From Lolium rigidum (taxonomy: Eukaryota > Streptophyta > Magnoliopsida > Poales > Poaceae): a stretch of 64,000 bases of DNA. The position numbers and the translations under genes are program-made. The stretch covers positions 34,900,256-34,964,255 of the forward strand of contig NC_061508.1 of the NCBI RefSeq assembly GCF_022539505.1, given 5' to 3'. The first letter of the stretch is position 1. Each line of letters opens with the position of its first letter. The notes beneath the pieces were generated by a model. That model was not told the DNA's origin and searched no databases. It saw only the letters and a list, made by a program, of their open reading frames with translations. Positions 1-11,602 of the stretch are shown piece by piece.

Positions 1-30
1 TTACTTGTAAAGTAACATGTTATTTATACC

Positions 31-3000
31 ATTGTGAAGGAGCTCAAGGATGTTCTAAGGACTGTACCTGAAGTTGTAGGGCTTATTGGACGTGAAGATG
101 CAAAGAAGCTTACAAATTTTAAAGGATATCATGGGGGTAATGACGTAAGATCCCTTCTGCGATCGGCGTTCACTAAGCTAATGGCATCAAGTAAAGAAGC
201 AGCTTCTGAAGCAATTAATAAATTGAAGTCCCGCCTTAATGATTCAAGCAAGGTAAACTATTTATTAATTTAGAATTATGGGGGCCATTTATATTTTTGT
301 GGCATTAACTTTTCAAAACTTTTCTTTAATTATCATGTGCACCTATGAATCACGGATAATTCTAGACTATTGTATCTATATCGGGTAGTGTGATATGGAA
401 TTGTCTCCAATATGTTCCCGATTCGTAGGGATGACACCCATAGGGTTTGGTTACTGGTGGAGACACCCCATACCCTAACCAGTTGGTCCCGAGCTTACCC
501 ATGAACCGTACCCATATATATCCACGGGTATAACTTTTTTTCCATACTCGTCACCGTCTAGGGTAAATGGGTAACCACGTGTTAGAATATCCATTCACAT
601 TTGCAACACATGTACTTGAGAAGAAAATAGTCAAAAACATCAACATATAATTATAATTTATAGGCGACATCATATTATAAACAACAACACATCATGAAAA
701 TCATGCACTCTCATAAACATCAACATATAGTCATAAACACCAACACAAGGTCGTGAACAGCAACACACATAGTCATACCCTTTAAGTTCTCAACCTCACA
801 AAAACTATAGATGTAATTCAATCGACATGATACCATAAAATAAGCATTATAACAAAGGTTTGGCACTATAATGATTACAAGCATATGGGTACGCGGATAT
901 GGGTTCTATTTTCAAAAAAGGGCGCTTTATTACTCAAAAGTTTTGACGTAACACACCCGGTCTCTGCATAGCTAGGATGCACACAGTCGTTTGACAAGTT
1001 TACACTTTAGTTCATAATGAAAGTAACGAGAAACAGAAGTCTATCATGGAATAGGAGCCACAATCCGCAGACTATGCAGCCACCTATGTTGGGTAACAAA
1101 CTCATTGGCCGAATTCTCCAATCGTGTAGACACCTCCGTAAATAGGTCGCGGTTCTCCACACGTTGAAGCGACGACCATGAACGGAGCGTAGCCGTAGAC
1201 CGGTAGATTACATGCATAAGAGAAGAGTTTTTGTCATTAAAAACCTTGTCATTTCTACATAGCCATAGCGACCAAATAACGGTGATCGCTCCTACTCTGA
1301 TAAGATTTTTAAATCTGACCTCTACCCCATTTAGGCAATTGCTAAAAATATTTCCCCAATCCTAACCTCTACTCGGATATGGGTTCTATGGTTCCATACC
1401 TGTACCAACTCTACATGATGGGTTTAAAATTTCCCCAATTCCATACTCAGTATTTCCCCAACCCCTTTCCTAAGGTGCTGGGTCGTGGGAAACCGGTGCC
1501 ATCCCTACCGATGCAAATCTGGTTTTTCCCGGATTTATATGGATGTGTGCATCACTCGATGCAGATGCTCGGGGTTATCCTCCTTAAAAATACTTGTATA
1601 GATAAATTGAACACTTAAATCAGTAGCTAAATACACGTATGTTGCGATGGAATAAAGTAATGTACAATAAAATTAATAATATGATGGATTCATAGCATGT
1701 CATAACAAATGCTAGCGTTTACGATGCCTGTAACTCCCTTGACCATGTTGGAACTAATCTTGTTAGTTAGTAGTTTATGATGTTAGAGCTAGCTGTATAG
1801 CGGCCGGAACAACAGCACAAAGAGTTAGTGTGTGCGCGTGAGTGGATCGGCAAGCCAGGAGATGAGTGCATGATGCATTGCTAGTTTACTTAGTCAAGAT
1901 TCATGTGTTTAGTTAGTGGCAGGCTACATGCATGGATCAAGATAGCCGAGCTGTGTGGCCGTTGCGTGAGCCGTGAGGATCGGTCTGCAAGTGCTAAACG
2001 TGTGGCTAGTTAGTGGAGTCATTAGTGGAGCATGTAGTTAATGGGTGAGTGGTTGTGTCAGCCGTGTGTGGCTATTCAAGCCAATGTAATCATCCGTGTT
2101 TGCTAAGTTGAACAAGAGGAAAAAGGCACAAGCGTGCGGTGCCGGAAAAATCCTCTGCGTGTTCTTCTTCTCCCTATATATATGTGTGTGTTGATCCTTG
2201 GGCAAAACTATCATTTGGTATCAGAGCCTCGTGCGGCGAGGTCCGAGTCTTCATCTTCATCGAGCTGCGTCGCGAGCGATGGAGGAAGATGTGTTGCCCG
2301 GTAAGTTGCGCCACCGGCGGCAAGGAGGTGATGGCCATGGCGTGAAGGCCATTGCCATGAGGAGTTCATCGTCCATGTACGAGTCGTCGACAAGGTGCGT
2401 CATCGCCGACAACATGGGGGAGAGAGACACCGGCAAGTTGCGGCACCGGTGGAGAACATGGAGGCGAGTCACCGGCGAGCTGCGCCACCGGTGGCGAAGT
2501 TGGACGCGAGTCACCGGCGAGTTGCGGCACCGGCGGCGAACATGCAGCAGCGAGCGCGTCACGGCGGTGTGCTCGCGGTGAAGGCGTAGGAGGTGCGTCT
2601 CTCGGTGAGGCCAATGGCGACGGCGGCAATCGGCGTGCAAGATGGCATTGGTGGCCATCTGCGAGGTGCACTGATGACATCGACGTCCATGGGCTTCAAG
2701 AGAGAAATAAGAACAACAAGATTAGGGAGGTGATAAGGATCAGACCACTCGTGGTTCTAATATATCTTCCTTTTCCACCATCACTTTGTAAGAAGATGAG
2801 AATGGTCTTCCTTCCTCTTAGCTCAATCATTGCATCTACATCTTTTTTCCGATAAGGATTGCATCTACATCTAGCTAAGTTGATACTCCGGCATCCCACA
2901 CAACATATATATCTTCTTAAAAACTCTAGTGAATCTTCATTATTGGATGTAGTGGACGGAGCCTCAAAAGTTAAGGCTAGTGAACTTTGACAACCTCTGG

Positions 3001-4756
3001 TTTCCTTCCTCGCCACACACATTCTCCATCATTTTGATGTGGTGCTTTAGTATTTATAAGGATAATGAGAGGGATGTGCTTGGGTGATATTTAGCGGCAA
3101 TGGTGACAAGCTTCCCCTCTCCATATCCCCAACAACGAAGCCTACTGTTTAATTTTCCTTTTTGCATGGTGTCTATTTATTTATCCGCGTAAAAATTACG
3201 TTAAAACGACCGTTACTAGGTAAAAATAGTTTTAAAGAGATATATAGCTAAAACGACGGCTACTTGGTACTATATGTGGTCTACACAAACACCTTCTATG
3301 TGGCACTGTTGTCTCCAACGCAAGAGTAAAACTATGCTAGCATGCATTTAAGATGGTTTATATAGTATAAAAGATGGTAATGTGTTACTATGCTCTACAC
3401 ATAGTGAGCATAGATGACAAATTGTTGTTGCTGCTCCCGGAACCTGAAATCTCTTAATTCATGCCAGGCATAACTTACTTTCAACTACAAAATATTTGGA
3501 AATACCAGCGGTGAATGCTAATATGTAGAGGCAAATGCTACTGAATACGGGATCATGTCTAGTAATCAATAATGGTACAATATGTGATTGAATTAGTAGA
3601 TTTATGGATGAATTTTTTAAGAACTGTTAGCTGGAAGCGTAGCAAGCAACTAGAAATATCACACTTTGTTGTATTATCCTTACTGTATGAAATTATCCTT
3701 GACAAATAATCAATTATCCAAAAAAGGTCTTTTCTTCCCGCGAAGAATAGGTGCATCACTATTATTAATATACTTTTTTACTTCAAAAATTATATTAATG
3801 GCACCTGGCATGTGCCAAGTCTTGACAATCTGCTTTTACTAATGATGATGTTCAGATTCGAACCTTAACAAAGAAAGAAGAACTGGTTTTATCTCTGGAG
3901 AGACAATATCCAGAAGATGTCGGCGTTCTAGCAGCACTTTTCTTCAACTATGTGAAGCTCAGTCCTGGTGAAGCAATTTATATTGGTGCCAATGAACCAC
4001 ATGCATACTTGTCTGGGGAATGCATCGAATGTATGGCTACTTCAGACAATGTTGTCCGTGCTGGTTTGACACCTAAATACAGAGATGTGCAAACACTTTG
4101 CTCTATGCTAACATACAAACAGGTGAGTTGCACGGTTACTGGTACCTTACTTTGATATTTCATATTTACCAGAAAGCAAGTAATTACCCCTTGGCTTTAC
4201 TTTTGGTTTAAAATTGTGTGGGTCATTGACTGTGATCGTTGGAGCCTAGATGAGCTACAATAATGATCTCCTTTATAGCTTCTAAATATCTGTATTTGGA
4301 TCATAGGGTGCATGTCCAAATATAAGAAGTTAAGAACCCAGTGTAGCCATGCTACTTACCAGTCTAATATATCGCTTGAGCTTTGATTCTCAAGCTTACC
4401 GTAATCATTGAGCCTTGTGTATGCAGATTTTCCCTGAAATACTGCAAGGGGTACCCGTGCAGCCATACGTGCGACGCTACAGCCCTCCGTCTGATGAGTT
4501 TGAGGTTGACTGTTGCTTTGTACCTCCAGGTGAAGTCGTTGTTATATCCTCAGCACCGAGTTTGTCCATCTTCCTTGTCTTGACTGGAGAGGGTGACATT
4601 CAGGTAGACTCAATGTTACACGGAGAGAAGGCAAAGGAAGGTGATGTTTTCTTCGTACCCTCGAATACTGAGGTTAAGCTCTCTGCTTGTGTCCATGCAT
4701 CTATGCAGCTGTACAGAGCTGGAGTGAGCAGCAATCCTTGTATGTCTGTAATCTAA
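31..4756 (+). CDS. PMI: Mannose-6-phosphate isomerase, 3' part (three exons)
   Basis: Phosphomannose isomerase (type I, zinc-dependent) interconverts fructose-6-phosphate and mannose-6-phosphate in the cytosol, the entry to GDP-mannose, cell-wall mannans and ascorbate. Three exons are visible: about 40-252 (starts after an AG near 39, ends AAG|GTAAAC), 3856-4122 (TTCAG|ATT to CAG|GTGAGT) and 4427-4756 (GCAG|ATT to a TAA). All junctions are phase 0, so the frame runs through. The middle exon holds the family signature [18 protein letters not shown] followed by [17 protein letters not shown], with zinc- and substrate-site residues. The last exon has the cupin-like C-terminal part ending [15 protein letters not shown]. 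The first coding exons, with the first zinc ligands, lie upstream of the window. No frameshift or stop is seen in the three exons, so the copy may be functional. The first visible intron is 3.6 kb because of transposon insertions; the second is 304 bp. Identity is very likely; expression is not known. Confidence 0.9.
910..1373 (-). mobile_element. 5'-truncated LINE with 16-bp target duplication
   Basis: The 16-bp word CGGATATGGGTTCTAT occurs at 894-909 and again at 1374-1389, directly bounding this 464-bp stretch, as expected for target-primed reverse transcription. The left end begins with a T-rich run followed by an antisense LINE-like tail containing GTCTCTGCATAGCTAGGATG, matching the form of plant LINE 3' ends (RC: GATGCAnAG-type tail before poly-A). 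The insertion is therefore on the minus strand. It is too short to keep coding sequence. The identical duplication suggests a fairly young insertion. Confidence 0.75.
1746..2213 (+). mobile_element. Copia-type 5' LTR plus primer-binding site
   Basis: The segment begins TGTTGGAAC and ends ACTATCA, and is followed at 2216-2228 by TGGTATCAGAGCC, the classical primer-binding site complementary to initiator methionine tRNA used by plant Copia elements. A TATA-like run lies near 2173-2184. A short possible gag start follows at 2280. No matching second LTR is seen downstream, so this is a truncated element or a LARD/TRIM-type derivative. The borders are inferred from TG...CA plus the PBS. Confidence 0.7.
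2428..2553. repeat. 42-bp GC-rich minisatellite, three units
   Basis: Three adjacent 42-bp units begin at 2428, 2470 and 2512, each starting CACCGGC(A/G)AG and containing GCACCGG or CCACCGG. A partial unit lies near 2299. The unit is a multiple of three, so reading frames stay open through the array on both strands, which explains several overlapping small ORFs here. It sits just downstream of the Copia primer-binding site, in the position of gag. Confidence 0.8.
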
Positions 4757-5540
4757 CGTTGCAAGCGAAGAGTTCCCAGTTGGAAAGTATATATGAAATG
4801 GCTAGTTAGTTAAAAGGGCTGATATGATTATATCGTACATGTCCACAAAAGAATAAACCGGTTCCTTGAATGAGGCCAGGTCTTGCACATGCACTCAGCA
4901 AAAACAATGGAGTTAGTAAGTAATACATATCAGACATTCTTTTACCTTGTAATTCAGAACTAAAATGTAATTTGTACAACATCCAGTTCAGAAGATAATA
5001 CAAAGATACAAATCTAAGAATAATGCATTGTTTTGTTGGCTACTAGGCCTGGGCAAAAAAATGCTTATGTCATCTTTGTTTACATCCTTATTTACATCTT
5101 AACGTATTGTGCATGTTACATCATTCAAGATTGTGATTCTTCATTGTAACATACCAAAGGTTTTAGTTTTTCTTTGTTGTGAGGTCTTTGGATGGTCGAG
5201 CCAGTGCTTGTAGATTTGTAACACTGTTCTATTGTTATTTTGTTGTTTGATGGTGTTTCTTTGAATAGTGAAAGCTCTCCGTAAAGCCTTCTTCAGTTGG
5301 TGCTATGGCTCCCAATTTTTACATGGGATTTATTTCCAATGATTAGCAACTTTGGAGTTCTTCTTCCATTTTCCTCTGTTTGCATGTCCCGAGTTAGTTG
5401 AAGGGAACGTCATCTTCCATGGCGTGGACCTAACCAGTTGGGCACACCCATCAAACACCAAATAATATCTTGATTTGTTACAAGTAAATTCTTATGGATG
5501 CAACTTATCTCTATTGCATATCCCAACGTGAATCGCCATG
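4757..5540. other. PMI 3' flank, nothing further recognised
   Basis: This holds the probable PMI 3' UTR followed by AT-rich sequence. I see no gene, no LTR end and no clear tandem repeat in it. Confidence 0.5.
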
Positions 5541-6724
5541 CCTCTGCATCGAAACGATGCACACAGCCTTTATCTGATTGCAATGTTTAAAATATCAGTT
5601 TTACAATTCAAGGATCACTCAAAGTAGCAGCAAACATCAGCCACCTAAACAAAGAACAAAAATGGTCTCTATGCATCTTGTATGCGCTTGGAATGTTGCC
5701 AACCACCATGGTTGAAGATAGCATGAATGACCGCCCATCTGTCCATTGCAACCAGTATCCATAAGTTCCCGCTGATCCACATGAAGGAGGTAAGACTACG
5801 TGTGGATTGATGAAGCTGCCCCGTAAGAAATTTAGGTTTGCACTTTGTTAAACACAACATCGTTTTGATAATTCCATATTGCTCAAACTAAAGCATAACT
5901 TCCAGGCGAATTTGAGCCTTCGTTTTCTTATCAACCACATTAAGCTAATTCCCAAACATATTTGTTACATTAGCTGGGGGAGGGATATTATAAGTAAAGT
6001 GAACTACTCTCAGAAACTAGATGGGCAATGCATAAAATAAATAGGAGGTCAATAGTTTCCTAAGAACCACAAAACACACATTTAGTACACCCATTTCAAC
6101 ATTATTTTGCAAGATTATATTTAATAAGAAGCACTTTTATAATGAGGAACCACATAAAAATCTTTACTTTCAGCGGAACCTTAATTCTCCACAGGTATTT
6201 TTTTAAGAAAGACTATGCCCATTCATATAATCAGCATACATGGACTTGACCGAAAAAACACCAGTTGTAGTCAAGCGCCACTAACACTATCTAGTTCATC
6301 TGTAAGAGGTACTCCCATTAATCTTCGTACGAGGTCTATCCATGTTTTCCATTTATCATCTGTTAGAACATGTGTGAATCCTATATTCAACGGCATGTTA
6401 CTTAAGACAGCTCCAACTAAGATGTCTTTATGTCTAATGATATTATAGAGGGCGGGATATTGAGATGATAATGATGAATCACCAAGCCAAGTATCTTCTA
6501 AAGAACCAGTTTTCATGTCATTGCCCACAACAAACGATTCTCGCTAAAAGAAATAATATTTAACCCCCATAAGCCCCTTCCATAAGGGAGAATCGGTTGG
6601 TTTGTCTTGCACTTGCGAGAGAGTTTTTCAACGTAGGTACTTGTTGTGTAACAATTCATGCCACACTCCTTCCTTGGGAAGAAGTTTAAATAGCCACTTG
6701 CTAAGTAAACATCTATTTTTTATA
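5541..6724 (-). mobile_element. LINE remnant, C-terminal part of ORF2 (antisense)
   Basis: Read on the minus strand this gives, in drifting frames, the C-terminal region of a plant LINE reverse transcriptase protein: LWHELLHNKYLR-like sequence at about 6560-6690, then SLEDTWLGDSSLSSQYPALYNI and DDKWKTWIDLVRRLMG at 6271-6528. This matches the zf-RVT region typical of plant non-LTR elements. The 3' tail is near 5541-5568, where CTCTGCATCGAAACGATGCA resembles a Triticeae LINE terminus. It is 5'-truncated and has stops and frameshifts. The 5' side ends at a MULE terminus at 6725. No target duplication was found. Confidence 0.75.
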
Positions 6725-6849
6725 GGGATTTCTAGTTTCGTGCCCCTGGTTCGTTAGTTGTACTCAGTTTTCCCCAGTCCCTTAGTTTTTCCTCAGTTTT
6801 CCCCTCCTCTAGTTTGAAACACGCACAAGTGCTGGAACGGCCGGTAGCC
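6725..6849 (+). mobile_element. Left terminus of a MULE, cut by a gap
   Basis: From GGGATTTCTAGTTTCGTGCC onward the sequence runs parallel to both terminal inverted repeats of the complete MULE at 27566-32480, including CAGTTTTCCCC and CTTAGTTTTTCCTCAG and the later ACGGCCGGT. It is therefore a second member of the same family, inserted in the LINE remnant. The rest is lost in the N gap; no matching right terminus is seen. Confidence 0.75.
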
Positions 6850-6949
6850 NNNNNNNNNNNNNNNNNNNNNNNNNNNNNNNNNNNNNNNNNNNNNNNNNNN
6901 NNNNNNNNNNNNNNNNNNNNNNNNNNNNNNNNNNNNNNNNNNNNNNNNN
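6850..6949. other. Assembly gap, 100 N
   Basis: Exactly 100 N, the usual placeholder for a gap of unknown length. MULE sequence lies on the left and Sabrina-like LTR sequence on the right, so at least the first part of the left LTR (about 650 bp by comparison with 11603-13198) is missing. Confidence 0.99.
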
Positions 6950-6967
6950 GTCTGGCTTTTCTTGCAG

Positions 6968-7910
6968 TCAAGATCATCTATCCGTAATTCTATATGTTGT
7001 GTTTGTCGGGATCCGATGGATAGAGAATACCATGTCATGTTAATTATCAAGTTATTACATATGTGTTGTTTATGATCTTGCATGCTCTCCGTTTCTAGTA
7101 GAGGCTCTGGCCAAGTTTTTACTTTTAACTCCAAGAGGGAGTATTTATGCTCGATAGTGGGTTCATGCCCGCATTGACACCCGGGGGAGTGACAGAACCC
7201 CTAAGGTTGTGTTGTGTTGTTGCCACTAGGGATAAAACATTGGCGCTATGTCCGAGGATGTAGTTGTTGATTACATTACGCACCATACTTAATGCAATTG
7301 TCTCGTTGTTAGCAACTTAATACCGGAGGGGGTTCGGATGATAACCTCGAAGGTGGACTTTTAGGCATAGATGCAGCTGGATGGCGGTCTATGTACTTTG
7401 TCGTAATGCCCAATTAAATCTCACTATACTTATCATGTCATGTATGTGCATTGTTATGCCCTCTCTATTTGTCAATTGCCCGACTGTAATTTGTTCACCC
7501 AACATGCTTTTATCTTATGGGAGAGACACCTCTAGTGAACTGTGGACCCCGGTCCATTCTTTAATACTGAAATACAAAATCTGCTGCAATACTTGTTTTA
7601 CTATTTTCTTTGCAAACAATCATCTTCCACACAATAAGGTTAATCCTTTGTTACAGCAAGCCGGTGAGATTGACAACCTCACTGTTTCGTTGGGGCAAAG
7701 TACTTTGGTTGTGTTGTGCAGGTTCCACGTTGGCGCCGGAATCTCTGGTGTTGCGCCGCACTGCATCCCGCCGCCATCAACCTTCAACGTGCTTCTTGGC
7801 TCCTCCTGGTTCGATAAACCTTGGTTTCTTTCTGAGGGAAAACTTGCTGCTGTGCGCATCATACCTTCCTCTTGGGGTTGCCCAACGAACGTGTGAAATA
7901 CACGCCATCA
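6968..7910 (+). repeat. Left LTR (partial) of the Sabrina-like element
   Basis: This aligns nearly base for base with 12253-13198, ending in the same ACGCCATCA. It lacks the first part of the LTR because of the N gap. The 18 bases 6950-6967 next to the gap do not match the other LTR and may be a joining artefact. The primer-binding site follows at about 7921-7940 (CTGGCGCCGTTGCCGGGGAG). Open frames inside are untranslated LTR sequence. Confidence 0.9.
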
Positions 7911-8138
7911 TGCATATTTTCTGGCGCCGTTGCCGGGGAGATCAAGACACGCTGCAAGGGGAGTCTCCACTTCTCAATCTCTTTACTTTGTTTTTGTCTT
8001 GCTTTATTTTATTTACTACTTTGTTTGCTGCATTATATCAAAACACAAAAAAATTAGTTGCTAGCTTTACTTTAGTTACTGTCTTGTTTGCTATATTAAA
8101 AACACAAAAAAATTACTACTCGCATTTACTTTATTATC

Positions 8139-9010
8139 ATGTCTAGTCCCGTAGTTGTTACTCTATCACCTGAGGAATCAATCTTCACTTTTAAACAAGG
8201 AGGTGAAGAGAATTTTAAAGAAGCATGGTCTAGAATTTTTGATTCTTATAGTAAAACTGAACCTAAAATGACCTTAAGCTTGCTCCTTAGTAATTTCTAC
8301 TTTGGACTTATTCTTCGTTATAGATATGCCTTAGATGCTGTAGTGGGAGGAGATTTCCTTCATTGTGATGGGGATCAAGCTTTTAATGCTATAAGGAAAT
8401 TGATTACATCATTTAGCTCTGATAATAATTTTGATCCATCCCATGCTAGTATGCATAATAAATTAAACACTATTGAAACAGATATATCTTGTTTAAAAGA
8501 AGTGTATAACCGAATTCGCGAATACTATGATTATGTTCCATTAAGCTTCGAACCTTCAATGTGGGTGCCTACCATTAAAGCTACTATTGGTGGTGAAATT
8601 TTTTATGCTCGTTGCGATATTATGTCTGAGTTTTGCCTTATGCCCGAAAATATTTATAAATCTTTGACACTTTGGGAACTCACTGAAGGAGGAGAAGAAA
8701 TAACTCTTACGGATAACTCTGTTGTAATTCCTAAGGGTATAGCTGAAGGTGTTTTCACAACCTTTCTTGGAAGGACGGTATCCACTGATTATCTCGTTAT
8801 TGTGTAGGGACGGGACAAATCACGTTTGGAAGATCCCTGCTGAAACTCATGGGAGCAGTCATAGATGTTGGGAAAGGCACTCTAAATTTTACCTCTACAC
8901 CCGGATGCGGGCATGTATTCCCTAGACCAAAGAGTAAGAATAAGAGTAAGAAAGGTAAGAGCAACACCCCTGGTAAGAATGCCAACGCACCACCCTTCGA
9001 CAACACTTGA
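8139..9010 (+). pseudogene. Gag/protease-like ORF of the Sabrina-like element, frameshifted
   Basis: The first frame runs 8139-8807 (222 residues). It has the family-typical parts FKEAWSRIFDSYSKTEPKMT near residue 25 and YARCDIMSEFCLMP near residue 150, the latter in the region resembling a retropepsin-like fold. The protein then continues in another frame from about 8806 to a stop at 9008-9010, with GRSLLKLMGAVIDVGKG and a lysine-rich tail, so a small deletion near 8805 breaks the frame. The start is set by ATG after an A-rich leader. Nothing downstream to 11602 encodes pol. Whether the break is real or a consensus error is open. Confidence 0.75.
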
Positions 9011-11602
9011 TACACACTTTCTGCGCCTAGCTGAAAGGCGTTAAAGAAAAGCGCTTATGGGAGACAACCCATGTTTTTACTCCAGTATTTTTGTTTTATA
9101 TTTGTGTCTTGGAAGTTGTTTACTACTGTAGTAACCTCTCCTTATCTTAGTTTTGAGTTTTGTTGTGCCAAGTAAAGTCTTTGATAGAAAAGTAAGTACT
9201 AGATTTGGATTACTGCGCAGTTCCAGATTTCTTTGTCTGTCACGAATCTGGGTCTATCTCCCCGTAGGTAGCTCAGAAAATTACGCCAATTTACGATCAT
9301 GATCCTCAGATATGTACGCAACTTTCATTCAATTTGAGAATTTTCGTTTGAGCAAGTCCGGTGGCCTAATAAAATCCATCTTTACGGACTCGTTCTGTTT
9401 TGACAGATTCTGTCTTTTATTTCGCATTGCCTCTTTTGCTATGTTGGATGAATTTCTTTGATCCACTAATGTCCAAGTAGCTTTATGCAATGTCCAGAAG
9501 TGTTAAGAATGATTGTGTCACCTCTGAACATGTTAATTTTTATTGTGCACTAACCCTCTAATGAGTTGTTTCGAGTTTGGTGTGGAGGAAGTTTTCAAGG
9601 ATCAAGAGAGGAGTATGATGCAATATGATCAAGGAGAGTGAAAGCTCTAAGCTTGGGGATGCCCCGGTGGTTCACCCCTGCATATTCTAAGAAGACTCAA
9701 GCGTTTAAGCTTGGGGATGCCCAAGGCATCCCCTTCTTCATCGACAACATTATCAGGTTCCTCCCCTGAAACTATATTTTTATTCCATCACATCTTATGT
9801 ACTTTGCTTGGAGCGTCGGTTTGTTTTTGTTTTTGTTTTGTTTGAATAAAATGGATCCTAGCATTCACTTTATGGGAGAGAGACACGCTCCGCTGTAGCA
9901 TATGGACAAATATGTCCTTAGGCTCTACTCATAGTATTCATGGCGAAGTTTCTTCTTCGTTAAATTGTTATATGGTTGGAATTGGAAAATGCTACATGTA
10001 GTAACTCTAAAATGTCTTGGATAATTTGATACTTGGCAATTGTTGTGCTCATGTTTAAGCTCTTGCATCATATACTTTGCACCCATTAATGAAGAAATAC
10101 TTAGAGCTTGCTAATTTGGTTTGCATATTTGGTTTCTCTAGAGTCTAGATAACATCTAGTATTGAGTTTTGAACAACAAGGAAGACGGTATGGAGTCTTA
10201 TAATGTTTACCATATGTCTTTTATGTGAGTTTTGTCTGTACCGTTCATCCTTGTGTTTGTTTCAAATAACCTTGCTAGCCTAAACCTTGTATCGAGAGGG
10301 AATACTTCTCATGCATCCAAAATACTTGAGCCAACCACTATGCCATTTGTGTCCACCATACCTACCTACTACATGGTATTTATCCGCCATTCCAAAGTAA
10401 ATTGCTTGAGTGCTACCTTTAAAATTCCATCATTCACCTTTGCAATACATAGCTCATGGGACAAATAGCTTAAAAACTATTGTGGTATTGAATATGTACT
10501 TATGCACTTTATCTCTTATTAAGTTGCTTGTTGTGCGATAACCATGTTTCGGGGGACGCCATCAACTATTCTTTGTTGGATATCATGTGAGTTGCTATGC
10601 ATGTCCGTCTTGTCTGAAGTAAGAGAGATCTACCACCTTCATGGTTGGAGCATGCATATTGTTAGAGAAGAACTTTGGGCCGCTAACTAAAGCCATGATT
10701 CATGGTGGAAGTTTCAGCTTTGGACATATATCCTCAATCTCATATGAGAATAATAATTGTTGCCACATGCTTATGCATTAAAGAGGAGTCCATTATCTGT
10801 TGTCCATGTTGTCCCGGTATGGATGTCTAAGTTGAGAATAATCAAAAGCGAGAAATCCAAAATGCGAACTTTCTCCTTAGACCTTTGTACAGGCGGCATG
10901 GAGGTACCCCATTGTGACACTTGGTCAAAACATGTGCATTGCAAAGATCCGGTAGTCCAAGTTAATTAGGACAAGGTGCGGGCACTATTAGTATACTATG
11001 CATGAGACTTGCAACTTGTAAGATATAACTTTCATAACTCATATGCTTTATTACTACCGTTGACAAAATTGTTTCATGTTTTCAAAATAAAAGCTCTAGC
11101 ACAAATATAGCAATCGATGCTTTCCTCTTTGAAGGACCATTCTTTTTACTTTTATGTTGAGTCAGTTCACCTATTTCTCTCCACCTCAAGAAGCAAACAC
11201 TTGTGTGAATCGTGCATTGATTCTTACATATTTGCATATTGTACTTGTTATATTACTCTATGTTGACTATTATCCATGAGATATACATGTTACAAGTTGA
11301 AAGCAACCGCTGAAACTTAATCTTCCTTTGTGTTGCTTCAATACCTTTACTTTGATTTATTGCTTTATGAGTTAACTCTTAGGCAAGACTTATTAATACT
11401 TGTCTTGAAGTACTATTCATGAAAAGTCTTTGCTTTATGATTCACTTGTTTACTCATGTCATTACCATTGCTTTGATCGCTGCATTCACTACATATGTTT
11501 ACAAATAGTATGATCAAGGTTATGATGGCATATCACTTCAGAAATTATCTTTGTTATCGTTTTACTCCGCTCGGGACGAGCGTAACTAAGCTTGGGGATG
11601 CT
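9011..11602 (+). other. Non-coding internal region of the Sabrina-like element
   Basis: This is AT-rich sequence without pol motifs. Two repeats of AAGCTTGGGGATGCCC near 9649 and 9710 resemble the polypurine-type tract next to the right LTR (11587-11602). Short open frames look random. Confidence 0.65.

Larger units (their letters stand above)
253..3855 (+). other. Expanded intron of the PMI gene
   Basis: GT at 253 and AG at 3854-3855 bound a 3603-bp intron. It holds an unrecognised AT-rich part with repeated ACCCATA/GGGTA motifs (about 400-900), an antisense truncated LINE (910-1373), a short LINE-tail-like piece on the + strand near 1537-1597 (GATGCAGATGCTCGGGGTTA), a Copia-type LTR (1746-2213) with an internal GC-rich repeat, and about 1.1 kb (2700-3850) in which nothing was recognised. 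No alternative exon was identified. Confidence 0.7.

Noticed and set aside
6732..7134. Minus-strand open frames spanning the first N gap
   Set aside because: They are translated through 100 N and join unrelated MULE and LTR sequence; artefact.
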